Below the pieces are notes generated by a model. The model searched no databases. It saw only the letters and a program-made list of their open reading frames with translations, and was not told the DNA's origin. Both the position numbers and the translations under genes were made by a program. Positions 1 to 11,900 of a stretch of 64,000 nucleotides of DNA are shown here, piece after piece; within the stretch, counting starts at the first letter, position 1; each line of letters starts with the position of its first letter. Source of the DNA: Stropharia rugosoannulata (taxonomy: Eukaryota; Basidiomycota; Agaricomycetes; Agaricales; Strophariaceae). The stretch is from the NCBI GenBank assembly GCA_028532985.1, contig JANCIK010000001.1, forward strand, positions 992,001 to 1,056,000, in the 5' to 3' direction.

Positions 1-500
1 ATGAGGCACTGACCAATGGATAATGAATAATGCTTTAATTTGTTAATTAAATAAATGTATTCTGTTTGTAACCCCGGAATTAGTATACCCGTCAACAAGA
101 TGCACTGGATGATCTGCAAGTTGGTTTTGGCAGTGTCAATGGGCAAAGTAACAAGTTCTCACGGATGCCCCCAACGGACGACCTTTTACACAGACTTGGT
201 GCACCGCCCATGAGTATCCGCCGACATGTTGTCGGCAACACGCCATGAAAAGATGATGTGCTGTATACATTTGAGAAACATCCTCCCTAGTACCTCCACA
301 GAACTCTATAGTCCCGTTCTCTCTACGATAGTCGGTGATAAGTATGGATGTAGAATAATGCTATGCTTCCTGGCCGCTCAAAGCATCGTAAGTGTATGAG
401 TTCAGACAAGATGCAACCGACACGAGCACAGTAAAAGTGGCAGATAAACAGCCAAAGTAGTCGAGGGTATGCACGTCATGCATGTCAATAGACAGGTGGT
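1..500. other. Intergenic, downstream of the carrier gene
   Basis: No coding exon, RNA gene or repeat is recognised here. It lies beyond the stop codon of the minus-strand carrier gene and probably holds its 3' untranslated region. Confidence 0.5.
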
Positions 501-2146
501 CTACGGTGGGATCAGGAACTCCTTAACCTGAATAAACATACAAGAGCGTCAGTAAGAGTGAATGATCTTATACATCGGTATACTAACCAGTTCATAAGTA
601 AAGAATGACGTTGCGATACTAGGTGCCACTTTGACTGAAAGAGCGTGGGTGTTCAATGACAAAACAAAGAGGGTGTAAACGCTACGTACGCAAATTTGGC
701 CAAATGCCGCGGTACAGTCCAGTAACTCCTTCAACTCGGAGGATATCTTTCAGAGCATCGATAGCTCCGTTGTACTTGATGGCTCCATTTTGCATACCAC
801 TAACTTGCATCTTGCGTCGGAGTACATCGAAGGGATATGTCAGTGTTTGAGAAATCGTGCCTAATAAATTGATGTTAATGCTGTGTAAACCGCATATTCA
901 TACCGAGTGATGATTACCTGCCATTGCTCCGCAACTTAGCTTGCGCCATACACTGCTCTTTCCCGGAGGGGTTACGATATCTCTCAAAAACTCGTACGCT
1001 GCAAAGTTAATGCCGACGTATGGTGCAACGCCAACTGCTGTGGTCACCATACCGCGATAGAGGCCTCTCAAGCCTCCTTCCTCGCGTATAATCTTAAGGG
1101 TCATACCCCAGATTGTGAGATCCGCTTTGGTATACGTAGTGGCAGTCGTGCCAACGGCCTTGTGCAGATTCGAGGCTACAGCCGAAGATGTATGATAGGC
1201 AGAAGCTAGAGCTTGCTTTGGCTGTACTATAGATGTTGAAGGTACGGCGGTTGAGGTTGTCTGTGACACTGCCGTATCGGCGGTTAAGTTTATTGAGGCA
1301 GTGGCAATTGAGAGGCGTGACCGAACAAGGTCCAAGGGGTACGTCGAACCTGTATAACAGAGCAGGGGAAAGGACGTAAGTATACATGTACGTTTACATA
1401 ACACCAGTACTTACAGACTGAAGTGATCCCAGCTAGTGCACCGCTTACCAGGCGTCTGGGGGTGTCAAGCTCCTTCGTCTGATGATGCGTGAACCACTGG
1501 AAAGGAAGCATGAGAAGTCAATGACGTCAAGAGAAAGAAAACACTAGTGTTAATGAAGCACTAGCCTTTTTCAACTGCTCGTAAGTAGTGAATTGAACCG
1601 CACTTCACAAGCGTGCCACATTAGTAAACGTAAATAGAAAAGGTCTGCAGAATTACATATGGCAAGACTTGCGCCATTTCATTTGATTGAATGATGCTCA
1701 CCTGTAGGGGACAATGCGTAGGCAGTTGATCCCATTTCCTCTCATGAAACCTCTGAACCCCTCCTCTTTCCACATTCTAACCAAACTGTTATAGACTCCC
1801 TTATACTGCGAGTTGCCTCCACGCGGTTGAACTTGTCTAGAGACTGTCATTAGCCAGCTGGTTGCACATAACGTCCGAGAGGAGCTGACTGAATAATCTT
1901 CAAGCGTTCTAGAGGACTGACAACCGTTCGAGAAGCAGCGCCTGCACATCCTCCTGCTATTATTAACAAAATTCAGTCCTGCATGCCTTCCGCGCTGAGC
2001 AACAAAACATACGCACATACAAAATAAGAGACAGTTTCCGGGCTTAAAAATGAGAACAGTCCATTTTTCGTCGGTGTAGTGCGAGCGCTTGGTGGTGGAT
2101 TCTGGGACACGGTCGAGGTTGAGCTGTTAGCTGGTGCACTGGTCAT
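501..2146 (-). CDS. Mitochondrial carrier family (SLC25) protein, CoA/nucleotide-carrier-like
   Basis: An inner-membrane solute carrier built from three tandem repeats, each with a P-x-[DE]-x-x-[RK] signature. Visible signatures are SPLERLKIIQ in repeat 1, TYPLDLVRSRL in repeat 2 and TYPFDVLRRKMQ in repeat 3. Other blocks are KEEGFRGFMRGNG and GLYRGMVTTAVGVAPYVGINF. I start at 2146 (MTSAPANSST), which leads into SPETVSYF and, across an intron, GGCAGAASRTVV. The last exon is 501-527; splicing out 528-587 gives the ending YELVKEFLIPP. The protein is roughly 365 residues. A Ser/Thr/Ala-rich insertion of about 60 residues lies in the repeat 2 matrix loop between LVRSRL and GMTLKIIREEGG. The sequence resembles the Leu5/SLC25A42/YPR011c group, so CoA, PAP or adenine nucleotides are plausible substrates, but the substrate is inferred only from family resemblance. 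Confidence 0.9.
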
Positions 2147-2938
2147 GATAATCTAGTAGACGGTAAGCAAAGCATTTAACGATTGTCTAGTTGATGTGTC
2201 CGAGGTATAGTCCTTGAATACTGAGTATGAGTAAAGACCAAGAGTATCACAGAAACGAGAGGCCTTTAAAGGCCTTGGAAGTGGTTGAAGGGCGGAACGA
2301 AAGGAGGCGAACTTAGAATATCATTTCAAGATTTAGTTCCGTCTCACGTGATGCAGTACTACATCATGCATCATGAACGTATTCGGAAGCAGGTTTCAAT
2401 TTGTTTTTGATAGGAATCGGTTATTGCACTTGTGTTGTACCAGGTTGTACCGAATGTTGGCCGAATGCCCAACCGACAAAGCCACATTCGAATCAGAATC
2501 GAAATCCTTCAGGTGATTTCTGTTTTGTATATCTATGAATCGGTTAAAACATGCTATCATTCCAAGTTTCCAAGTAATATCTCTGCTCCACGTCGAAGGT
2601 CGGTGCGAGTTAAAGTTCGAACCCTTGCCCTGCTCCTACCTTGCCCTTGCCCTGCCCTTGCTCAACCCTTGCCCTGCCCAGCTCTTTCCCAGCTCCATTT
2701 GTAACTCGTTTCAAAGCATTTGAACCCATTTGCACTCACTACGCTGATTTGTAAGTAAGCAAGTATGTAGTTCTTCTCAGAGGTTAGGTATCCATTATTA
2801 CGATTCCGGAAAATCATCCGGATACATGATCTGCTTCACCTTTACGAAGTTTGTGGTTAGGCTTTATACATAGAGTGATTATAACGTTCAACAGCAAAGT
2901 TCAAAAGCAGGAAGTTACACCCAGGCTCTGCCCCGCTG
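2147..2938. other. Intergenic between the carrier promoter and the F-box A 3' end
   Basis: It should hold the carrier's promoter on the minus strand and the end of the F-box-like gene. A CACGTG palindrome lies at about 2345. A pyrimidine-rich degenerate repeat at 2622-2695 is listed separately. No gene is seen. Confidence 0.4.
2622..2695. repeat. Degenerate C/T-rich minisatellite-like tract
   Basis: The word cttgccctgc and variants (ccttgccctgcc, ccttgctcaacc) recur about six times in 75 bp. It is a local low-complexity array and no function can be read from it. Confidence 0.6.
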
Positions 2939-4732
2939 CTACATGCGGATCCAATATCCCTCTGAATCTGACATCTCATCGTACTGGCAACCCTCAAAGG
3001 CGGGCTGGTAGCTATAGCTTCGAATTCTGTTTCCCCCGAAGAGGAACTCTCGATCGGAGTCCCATCCACGATAGTACCCATCGGAGTCCCATTCTTCATC
3101 GAAATCCCATACCTGACGAGTCTGGATGTGCGACTGCCAGTCTGAGTGATCATCATCAGAGTAGTCTATGGTTTTCATATTTGACCTTTTGAGAAAAGTG
3201 TCTTCAGAGGTTGTGTCAATGAGTCTCGGCTGGTATGTGTGCGGTGTCTCCAGCACAATGGTCAACAATGGACCCAACATGAAGAAGGGAGAGGAAGCGG
3301 GAGGAAACTGCTTTTGAGACAACTGAATGGTAGTCGGGCAGGTTAATATTGGTTTCTGAGATTTGATCTTCTTTGCAAACGTTTTGGACGCCAATGGTTT
3401 GTGTGGTAGCCAGCGCGACGCGGGTTGAGCTAGTATAATTGTGATGTCTCTAAGATTGCTGAAGTTCATGATTTTGACCAAAGTATGTTCCGAACCAACG
3501 GGAGGAAAATCAATTTCCAACGATGTTCGATGTGGGAGGGAAGACAAAAAGTCCAAGTTCGTCCAGAGAGAAGAGTGCGAAAAGTTGATTTTCATCCTCG
3601 TTAACTTGGGAAATTCTACCCATTGCTTTAAAAATTCCCTCCATTGGTCCGAAGCTTTATCGAAGGTATGGGAGCAAACGATTTCGACATATTCCACCGA
3701 CCGCATGAAAGTTGATAGGCGCGCAAGTGCATAGTCAGCACTGTTGTTTACGCTGAGAGATGATTGAATACAAATGGCCAGGGAGCGGAGCTTGGAAAAT
3801 ACACCCCCGTCCGATATCAAGTCGTTCAAGGTAGTCCTAGAAGAGCCTAGCTGAGTGATAGTTTGGTCCGTGATGGGTCGAAATACAAGCGTCTGTAGCT
3901 CTGGGAACTTTGTCGAGATTAGTTTGAAGGACTCGAAGGTGGGAGGCAAAGATTTAATATCAAGATGAGAAATTGATAGTTGAGGGAAATGGTGGATATC
4001 CACGTTTTCTAGCCTTATGGTCTGGATAACACTCGATGTGGACACCCAGAGCAAAGGCAGAGGCTTTTCCGGGACCGAATTGGTTCTGTTAGGAAAATAG
4101 CTGAGATCAGATTTCTGGGAGATTTTAAAAATCAGCGACTTTAATGGTGGCATGGGGTACTGCTGCCATGCGTCGAAGATGGCACCCGAAACCCGCGCAG
4201 ACGGGCTGGTTAAGGCTAGTCTCTGAAAGCGTGAGCAATGCGGGGCCATTTTGTCACAGATCATGGCTAGCGGTACTTCTTCAAGAACCATGAAGTCACC
4301 ATATTGATCCAGGTCCCATACAATATCTATCAAGGCGGGTTTAGATCTTTCAAAAGGGTTCAAAGCATCGGGATAGCATAATTTGACTCCAAATGGGTCG
4401 CTGATCTCTGTCCATAGGAGTGGTGAGTTCAGAACGAATAAACGCCATCTTTTACAGATAGAAGTGAGGACTGTTGACATTTTCGAGGTCATGGATCCTG
4501 GGAGTCCTAATTCTACCAGAATATTGAATAGGACATCATCCGGGATTGTGTTTATGTAGCTAATCCGGGGACGCGGGTGTTTAGAGCCTTTCTGTCGCTA
4601 ATAAGGCGTTCTACATTGACTTGTATTCCATGTAGGAGGGCAGAAACTTACCTCAGGAACATTCACCCTCATATTGGACTTTATTACAGGCCCTGGGCCT
4701 TTGTTCTTTTTGCTTCGGTTCTTGCGTGCCAT
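2939..4732 (-). CDS. F-box-like/LRR-like protein, copy A
   Basis: Two coding exons: 4652-4732 (27 codons, MARKNRSKKNKGPGP, basic) and 2939-4591, giving 577 residues. Exon 2 opens with PRISYINTIPDDVLFNILVE, a basidiomycete-type F-box, followed by SICKRWRLFVLNSPLLW. F-box proteins usually bridge substrates to a Skp1-Cullin ubiquitin ligase; that role is inferred. The middle is Leu-rich with imperfect LRR-like spacing (VDIHHFPQLSISHLDIKSLP). A conserved block CPTTIQLSQKQFPPASS precedes the tail. The C-terminal 70 residues are acidic and rich in Asp, Ser, Trp and Tyr, unlike the other copies. Copies B (44905) and C (47200) share about 480 residues with it, the same intron position and the upstream region. 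It is inverted and about 40 kb from them. Substrate unknown. Confidence 0.85.
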
Positions 4733-5110
4733 TGATGGAGTACTGTTACTTCGATGATATTAACTAATCCCCATGTGAATTTGGCAAATTGATAAATTGA
4801 ATGAGTATTCATATCAAGATAAGCCGCGTGCAGTACCTAGACTGTATATTCCTTTCGATTTGTGGGTTTGGTAAGGCCAGAGAGGGACAGGAGCGAGTTC
4901 GATCACGGGCGCTTAAAGATAGGGGTCAGTGCACTGCCACTTTCTGGGCAAGAAGTAAGCATAGCGCGTAAATCAATAGGAATGCTTGATTGGCCTACTA
5001 TTATATGAAGAGATCTTGAAACAGAGGGTAGTGAGTAGTTCAACTGGAATGACGAGGTTGTGGTCAGTTGGTGAAATTGAACGGAGTGGGAGAGTTCTGT
5101 TATAGTAGTA
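4733..5110 (-). promoter_or_regulatory. 5' region of F-box A, conserved with copies B and C
   Basis: Read on the minus strand, this block aligns by eye with 44512-44904 and 46829-47199. Shared words in order include TTTCACCAAC, ACCACAACCTCGTCA, GTGGCAGTGCACTGACC, TCTTTAAGCGCC, ATACTCATTCA and GATTAGTTAAT. It must contain the promoter and leader. The copies B and C have a likely leader intron starting GTAAGT or GTATGG; the matching dinucleotide here reads AT (4813-4814), so that intron may not be spliced. Confidence 0.7.
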
Positions 5111-5521
5111 ACCATCCCTGGGAAAGTGAAAGCGTGAACAAATATGTGTGCCAATTTGTGCCAATGATACCAAGCTGAATAGCGGTCGGAAGGAGTTGGA
5201 AAGGGGGGGGAAGCAAATCAATGTCACAATACTCTGCAAGGTTTGACGCATTCCATACTAGAGCCAGGGTTCCCGATAACTCCCAGTCGCCAGCCTGTTC
5301 TTAGTGATTCCGAACTCATCCTTGACGACTTGGCTCGCGAAAATAAGAATGCTTGTATAAATATTATAAATTAAAATTAATTGAGAGCGGGGTGCTGCTA
5401 GTGGGAGTCAATAAATAGTATAAATCGTTGATAAACTGTCCAGGAGGTATACATTTAGAAGTCGGACGGCGATAAGGTTTGGAAAAATTGAACCCTGATG
5501 GCGTCAAATCGAAACTTTCAA

Positions 5522-7369
5522 TCATCTCTCGTATTCAGGCGGACGAGAAAGGTCGTTGCGGCGTAATGCGTGGAGTGGGCTTTCTTCAAGTATTGGCTGG
5601 TGCACATTTGCACGCTGAGAAATGTCCCTCACAGTGGAAGATGCAGCTGGAGTCCTGATTCGTATCGTCCTACTGGTGCCAACAGGTGGAGACACGATCT
5701 GTGGCTCTCGAAAAAGGTCCGGCCTGTATTTTCCGTCTGGCGTATATGGGATCGTAATAGTCTGAACCTGTATGATAGTTAAGTCGAAAAAGCGCATTGT
5801 ATTCGGGTACACAATATCTGGAAATCTTACATTCTGGCTAGATTCATCAGCGAATGCTTCAGACACATACAAGAAGTGGACATTTTCTTCCGCAGGCGCT
5901 GTCCCCGGAGTATATCGGAGCGACCTTGGTGACGTTAATAAGTGCTGCGAACTGAGGCGCCTTTCTTGAAGCGGGGACGGTTCCATGGGCGAAATAAGGT
6001 GCGAACGCGATTTTGCACGATACCGGTACCGCCATAACCACAAGAGGAATAGCACTAAGCCCAGTCCTAGCATACATCCAATGGATATGCCAATTGCGGC
6101 ACCTATAGACAGTCTTTAGATACCCTCAGTATTCGTTCGTATTTTTGAACATATAAAATAAAAAGTAATTACCCATTTCTGTAGGACTTGTATCAGTGAT
6201 GTTTTCAGTATCTATGCAATTTTCTAGGCCTACCTTTGCTCAGAAGACCCAGTGGTGCCCGTGAACACCTGTGCATAATCAATAGCCAGCCATGCCGCTG
6301 AGTTATTCGGAGCAAGTGATTGTATCCTGACAGTATGTTTCCCATTGCTGATATTCCCAGCCTGAAAAAGCATCTGCTGGGCGCGGTATGCAGTTTTCAA
6401 GGCTGAGTAGTTGCTGGGTGGCATATTGTCCAACTGTACCGAGTAAGGAGCCCCGTTCGGGCCAACAGGGCCAAAAATGGCCACTGAGTTACCTGAACCA
6501 ACTGTGTAAACATTCTTTCACCATCAGTAAAAGGATTGAGCTCGCCCTGAAGATCTTTATTAGAGGATTGAAACGGACAAATAGGGGAAAAAAATCTCAC
6601 TTGGAAGGTGAAAATAGCGTAGGTTCCTTCAGTTGTAGTTACGCTAAGTTGCTAGTATCAATACCGGGCTATGCAGGACTCAAAAAAGTCTGATACATAC
6701 TGGCCGGATCCCGCGGAAAACATGCCCAGATTCGATGGCTGCGTACCCCATGCTGAAGCAGGCGCATATACAAAAGCAGAATCATAATCCTGCACAGTTG
6801 TAACTTTAACGGGATTATTATCGAAACTGACTGGCGTCTGGTATGTGATCTATACAGAGAACAACCAATCAGTCTTGTTTAGTGATAAGTGGAACTTGAA
6901 CAGGAAGCATAAACGCACGAAATCAATATCAAGGAACTTCGCCTCCGCATTCGTTATGGTGACAGTATGGTACCCAGGCTGCAGTGCGACGGTTGAGAAC
7001 AAGGCGGTCTGGAATACACCAGGGGGAGTTGAACTTGACCCATTCGTGGGGGGATAAACAAGCGAATCAATAGTGACTTGGAAAAGGCCATGGTTCGGGC
7101 GCTTGCTCCCGTACAACTGCACGCCCGTACCGAAGAACGAGAAAGACGCGTTCGCTTTGTCGGTTTGAGTGACCATAAACGTTCCATCAGAGTACCTAAC
7201 GACGTCCGAGGTGTAGCAGAGAAAAGGCCCAAGGCATACGAGAAACTCACTGATCAAGGAATGGGTCACTTTGCGAGGATCCCGCCGCCCAGTCACTTCC
7301 CCCGGCGCCATTGCTCGAGTACGCTATGATCGGCGCAGTGTCCTCAATCGAGAGCGTAAGCGTAGGCAT
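5522..7369 (-). CDS. Single-pass membrane protein with a galactose-binding-like ectodomain
   Basis: A family common in Agaricomycetes: an extracellular beta-rich region, one membrane helix and a disordered cytosolic tail. I start at 7369 (MPTLTLSIEDTAPIIAYSS), the usual opening IEDT-P-I-Y-S. A short intron joins SDPFLDQ to YSDGTFMVTQTDKANASFSF. Next come FFGTGVQLYGSKRPNHGLFQ and a second lobe with QDYDSAFVYAPASAWGTQPS, AIFGPVGPNGAPYSVQLDN and HTVRIQSLAPNNSAAWLAID. The membrane helix GAAIGISIGCMLGLGLVLFL is followed by a basic stop-transfer YRYRAKS and a Pro/Ser/Arg-rich tail ending RPPEYER. The two ectodomain lobes resemble carbohydrate-binding beta-sandwiches, suggesting a cell-surface sensor or wall-contact role (inference). 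No classical N-terminal signal peptide is seen with this start. Confidence 0.8.
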
Positions 7370-8925
7370 AGGCACGTAGCAAGCCGAGTCGTAGTTCAAA
7401 ACTCGAAGGAGGAGGTACTGGTCCAAGCTGACGTCTGGTCTGGTTTGGCGGAAGCACCGATGGCCATTTCAACTAGTAAGGGTCGACCAAGGTGGGATCT
7501 CTCCCTGTCATATTCGGTATGATCAAACAACGCCAAGTCCAGCATTGGAGGGACAGATGGCCAATGCAAGATACTACGCCACCAGGTCTGTGCTCAGCCT
7601 TGCAGGCCTTCTGCTCGTAGCATCGACCCGGGTCGCGCTAATCGACCATTGCCTAAACACCAGTAAGTATATAGTATTTCCAGAAGGCTTGCCGCCGCTT
7701 GCAGAAGGCAGCATGAAGAGGTTTACGTACATGTATACATACCCACTTATCAATCCCGACGACAATGTTCGGCCTGGCAAGTCCATTGGACAGTGTAAGA
7801 CAACCCAGTTGAGGAGACCATAAGTATGACAGAAAAGCAATGCTATTACTGTGATTGTATTGAGTGCAATGCCGGTGTTAATAATGACTACTGGCAGCGA
7901 AAAAGGTAGACGACGAAAGAGGACGAAGGAGGGTAGTACTACGGGCCGTCGTGGTCCCAAAATTAGTTACATCCCCGCGACTTCAAGGAAGCGGGATAAT
8001 TGTGACTGCCGAAAATCATGAGAGTCAACTAAGGCATTAGTTATTAAAGCAGAAAGTATAAGCAGTCCGGGAGAAGAACCAAATTCAAAAGCACAATATT
8101 CCTAAACCCAAACCTTACGCAAACCTGCGTGAAAGTGCAAGACATTGAAAATTAGATTTTGGAGGTGTTATGAAGATTAGAACGTTCAAGGTAGCATTGA
8201 GAAGCAGCATGCATGGTACGTGCTCGAATTACAAAGAAATGAGCTTTCCATATCAATCCTGATGTGATTCGAAAATTCTTGGAAAATTCCAGTGGTAAGA
8301 GGCGTGAACATGAAATCGAAGTGGTACATAAATAGGGCGTGGATGTCTTGAAAAATGCATGCATGATATGTGAGCAGTAGACAAGAGAAAGAAAAGAGAA
8401 AGAGAAAAGAAATTCCGAACAGGAGTGAGGTAATGAAGATAGACATCTGGGAAAAAGAGGAGAATTCAGAAAGGAAACTTATGTACATTGCAAATGCAGT
8501 GGCAGACCGCGTGGTCTGCACACCACGGCATGGGTGGGTTATGTATATTATGTATGGGGGACAGGGGATTGGGGAACAATGATGGGTTGATGTAACTAGA
8601 AGTGTGTATAATAAACGAAGGTGGTCGCCATATGCATCAAGAGGGTATACGGTATACGGGAATTGTTGTGAGGTAGGAAGAAACGATTAAGATTGTGGAA
8701 AGGAGATTGCAAAACCCTTGCTCTATATGCGACCGCCACAAGGAGACACAGAGACAGGAAGATAAAAATACTCGAACCCGAAAACGACAAACACTAGCTG
8801 ACCAGCAGCTCTTGATCCAACATTTCCAACACTGCTCGCCCAGCCTTAGACAGAGGCAGGGCTTGTTCCGTCGTGCAGAGACGCAGGAGCTATCTGCCTT
8901 GGAAACGCAATGAGTGAGGGCGCGG
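7370..8925. other. Intergenic with an unresolved membrane-like stretch at 7545-7960
   Basis: Around 7560-7670 the plus strand encodes a hydrophobic segment (SVLSLAGLLLVASTRVALI) followed by a good GTAAGT donor. The opposite strand of 7574-7960 also reads as hydrophobic (NTITVIALLFC). Neither gives a recognisable family, so I do not call a gene. From 8000 to 8925, the side facing the RhoGAP stop codon, only A/G-rich non-coding sequence is seen, probably the RhoGAP 3' region. Confidence 0.35.
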
Positions 8926-11900
8926 TCACGATTTCACCTTCGGCTTTTGCACAATCCAACCGCCATCCACATCCGCAGCCAGCAGAACGCTCTGCGTCCA
9001 CTCCTCCGCGCCTACATGCTCATCATCATCTTCAAATAGGCTCAGATGGTGCGACGACGCCGTCGACAGGATCGACAGATTCGAGCTCGAGCTCGACGCC
9101 GATGGCTGCGCGCGCATGCGGATGTGGTTCTCGCCCGGCTTGATCGTGCGCCGCGCGCTCAAGTTCACGTTGAAAGGATCCGTATCAGAGTTTGACGCGT
9201 ATCCCTGGCTCCGGCCGTACGGCGACCTCTCCACAGCCCTCTCTTTTTCTTCCTCCAGCGAGAACGGTGGCGATCGCGGACGCCACGTACTGTCCGCCTG
9301 TCCATCCGTCGGCGTAGCCGTAGGCGGCGGGCTCATATCAAACCCGAGATCCATCCTCAGTTGCGAGTCCTCAATCGGCGTGTCCAGCACAGGCGGGAAC
9401 ATTACGCTACTAGCCGCGCTCCTGCGCCCACTCAGGCGCGCACTACCACTCTCCGAGCCCTGGTCTACGTCCTGGTCCGCGCCCAGCGGGGCAGTAACTG
9501 CCGACAGCGGCGTCGACACCGACGAGGACCCATCGCTTTCCGACTTTGGCGACGGGCGTGCGCCTTGGAGTATGGGCGCCGAGATGAACGCGTTGCGGTC
9601 TTTGAGACCGTTAAGCGACGCCACCGAGCGCTTCGAGAAGAGCAGCTTCAACGACGGCTTTTTCGCGCGCAGCGTCCTCTGTTGCTGCTGCTGCTGCTGC
9701 TCGGAGAAGGCATGCGCATGCGCAGGGCTGCGCGGGGACGGCTGCGGCGTTTGATACATGGGTGTTATTGGCGCAAGGATGGGGAGTGAGAGCATCGGAA
9801 TCGACCGCCGCTTGCTCGTAGGCGACGCGGGGGTGTGCGGTGCGGGGGTTTGAAGAGGAGAGTCGCCAGGGAACCGCTCAGTTGAGATAGGGATGGGTTT
9901 ACTAATATAAGGGCGCTTGTTGGCCTGCATATGCATTTCCAACGCCGCAGCATCAATGATCAGCTGTCCGGAACCATTGTGGTGCTCGTGCTGCAGCCCG
10001 AGCGCGTGCGCATGTTGCCTGTCATCGTCGTGGCCGACCGTTAGTTGCAGGTCCGCAAAGGACGGGTTGCCAGAGGAGGTTGGCGTGATGATGGACTCAG
10101 CGGAGGACGACAGGGGCGGAGGCGACGAAGACGACAGCTGCCCGCTGTGGATGGAATACGCGCCTGAGGACGAGATGGAGCCGTTATCCGACGACAAGTC
10201 GTGATGCCTATGCCGCGAAGACGACACGTCGTATCCCGTCGCAGGCGTGTTTTGGTGGACCAAGGAAGACACGGAGCTTGCCGAGGATATGTGGCTCCTC
10301 GTATCCAGATACACAGTGGGCACCTCAGAGCGTTCAAAGTCGGCTCTGAGCACTCGGGGAATCGCACGCCCTTCATATATGCTGCCTTCACCTGAGCCGT
10401 GGTAGTCCGAGCTAGGGTTGTCGATCGATGGCCTACTCGAAGCGATACTATTCGACTCTTCATCCATGCGGCTGCGCATCTCGGAGCTCGAGTCGTCGTC
10501 TCGCTCGCCTCCCTTGAGAACAGGCTGCTTGCAAATGTCGATAACCACTTCCGCAGGTGCAGCGACAGGAACGTCTCCATTCCATATATCCTCCACTTCA
10601 CACAGCGTCTTCAACAGGGGCGGAGTCATGTTCAAACTCGGGCAGAATACGACCAACAAGTTGCTTAGGGGCATTTTGGTCTCTTTGCTATTCTTTGCCG
10701 TCTCCCTGATCAAGTCCACGATAGTGAGTAGGAGATCACGATTCTCCAGCGGTAGCTGCCGCACGAGCGCACGGACGGTGTTGATGAGCGCCTTCGAAGC
10801 GGGCGGGATGCCTGTGAATGACGGCATGGCGAGCGTCGACAGTGATGGCGGTTTGCGTAGGCCGGCGGTAAAGCCACTCTTTGGCCCAGAGGGCAGCCCT
10901 TGCGCACCGCGCGCGCCGAGCCGCGCAGTACTCGTTGGCTCACTGGCATTTTTTTCCGCTTCCTTGTTAATGGCAACGTCGAACAACGGCTGGAGCTTTT
11001 GCGTTAGAATTGGTTCAGGAACTGTGTATAAGGATAATTATTAGCCGCTGAATTTATTTAATAGCACGGCGGATATTAAGTTGACTTACGCTCGCGTAAA
11101 TATGCTTTAAATACAGAAGCCACTGCATGGGGATCGAGGTCGCCCGGCGAACACTCAGCCATGTCATAATCAGCTCCTAAAATCCGGAACTCAGAAATTT
11201 ATAAAAGAAAGGAACAACATTCGCAGTACTCACCCGAGTCAAATTCAGACCGCAATTTTGACACATGCGCTGGTCGCCCATTCACCCTTCAAAAATACAT
11301 TAGTCTTCACCAGCCCGTCATCAATATAGACCAAAAAAAAAAAACATACCGGAACAATCCCTCTTCTTGGACACCCCACAACAATAGGTGCTGTGCACAC
11401 CTCACAACTACTGCAGGCAACATACGCTCCTCCACCTGCCCGACCAGCCCATGCCGCTTTCTTCCCCCCTGGCCCGGAGGCTTACCCACGCGCGTCCCAG
11501 TCTCTCTGACCGCCGAAACCAGATTCCTTCCAAACACGACACCCGCAATGACCTGCGTGCCGTTCTTCGATCGCATAGCGCCGCGTAACCTCTCGCCCAA
11601 CATTGGCCCAGTCGGATGCGCGAAGAAGTCCGAGTCCGACCCCGACGTCATGCTGTTCGACGAGATGCTTCCAGCGCCAGAAGCCGTATTTGGCGTGCGT
11701 TTGTGACCCCCACGACCAGGACTCGAATGGAAGAATGGCATGCTGGAGGTGTTCAAAGACAGGTTCGACGCAGTTCGCACGAGCGCCTCCCCAATATGCG
11801 AACTCCCAGGAGCGTCACTCCCACTTGCGGATGACGACCAGCCGCCACCCGCCGCGGAGCTGCTTGTGCTGATGCCTATACCTTGCGCCCACTTACGCCC

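Noticed and set aside
2605..2640. Possible tRNA T-loop (GTTCGAACC)
   Set aside because: No acceptor stem, D-arm or anticodon arm can be folded around it.
2939..4492. Treating F-box A as a single-exon gene starting at the internal Met at 4492
   Set aside because: The F-box itself and a basic first exon lie upstream and match copies B and C, so the two-exon model starting at 4732 is better.
9116..9754. 212-codon plus-strand open frame inside the RhoGAP gene
   Set aside because: It is antisense to the conserved reading frame, holds no motif and arises from the GC-rich codons of the disordered tail.
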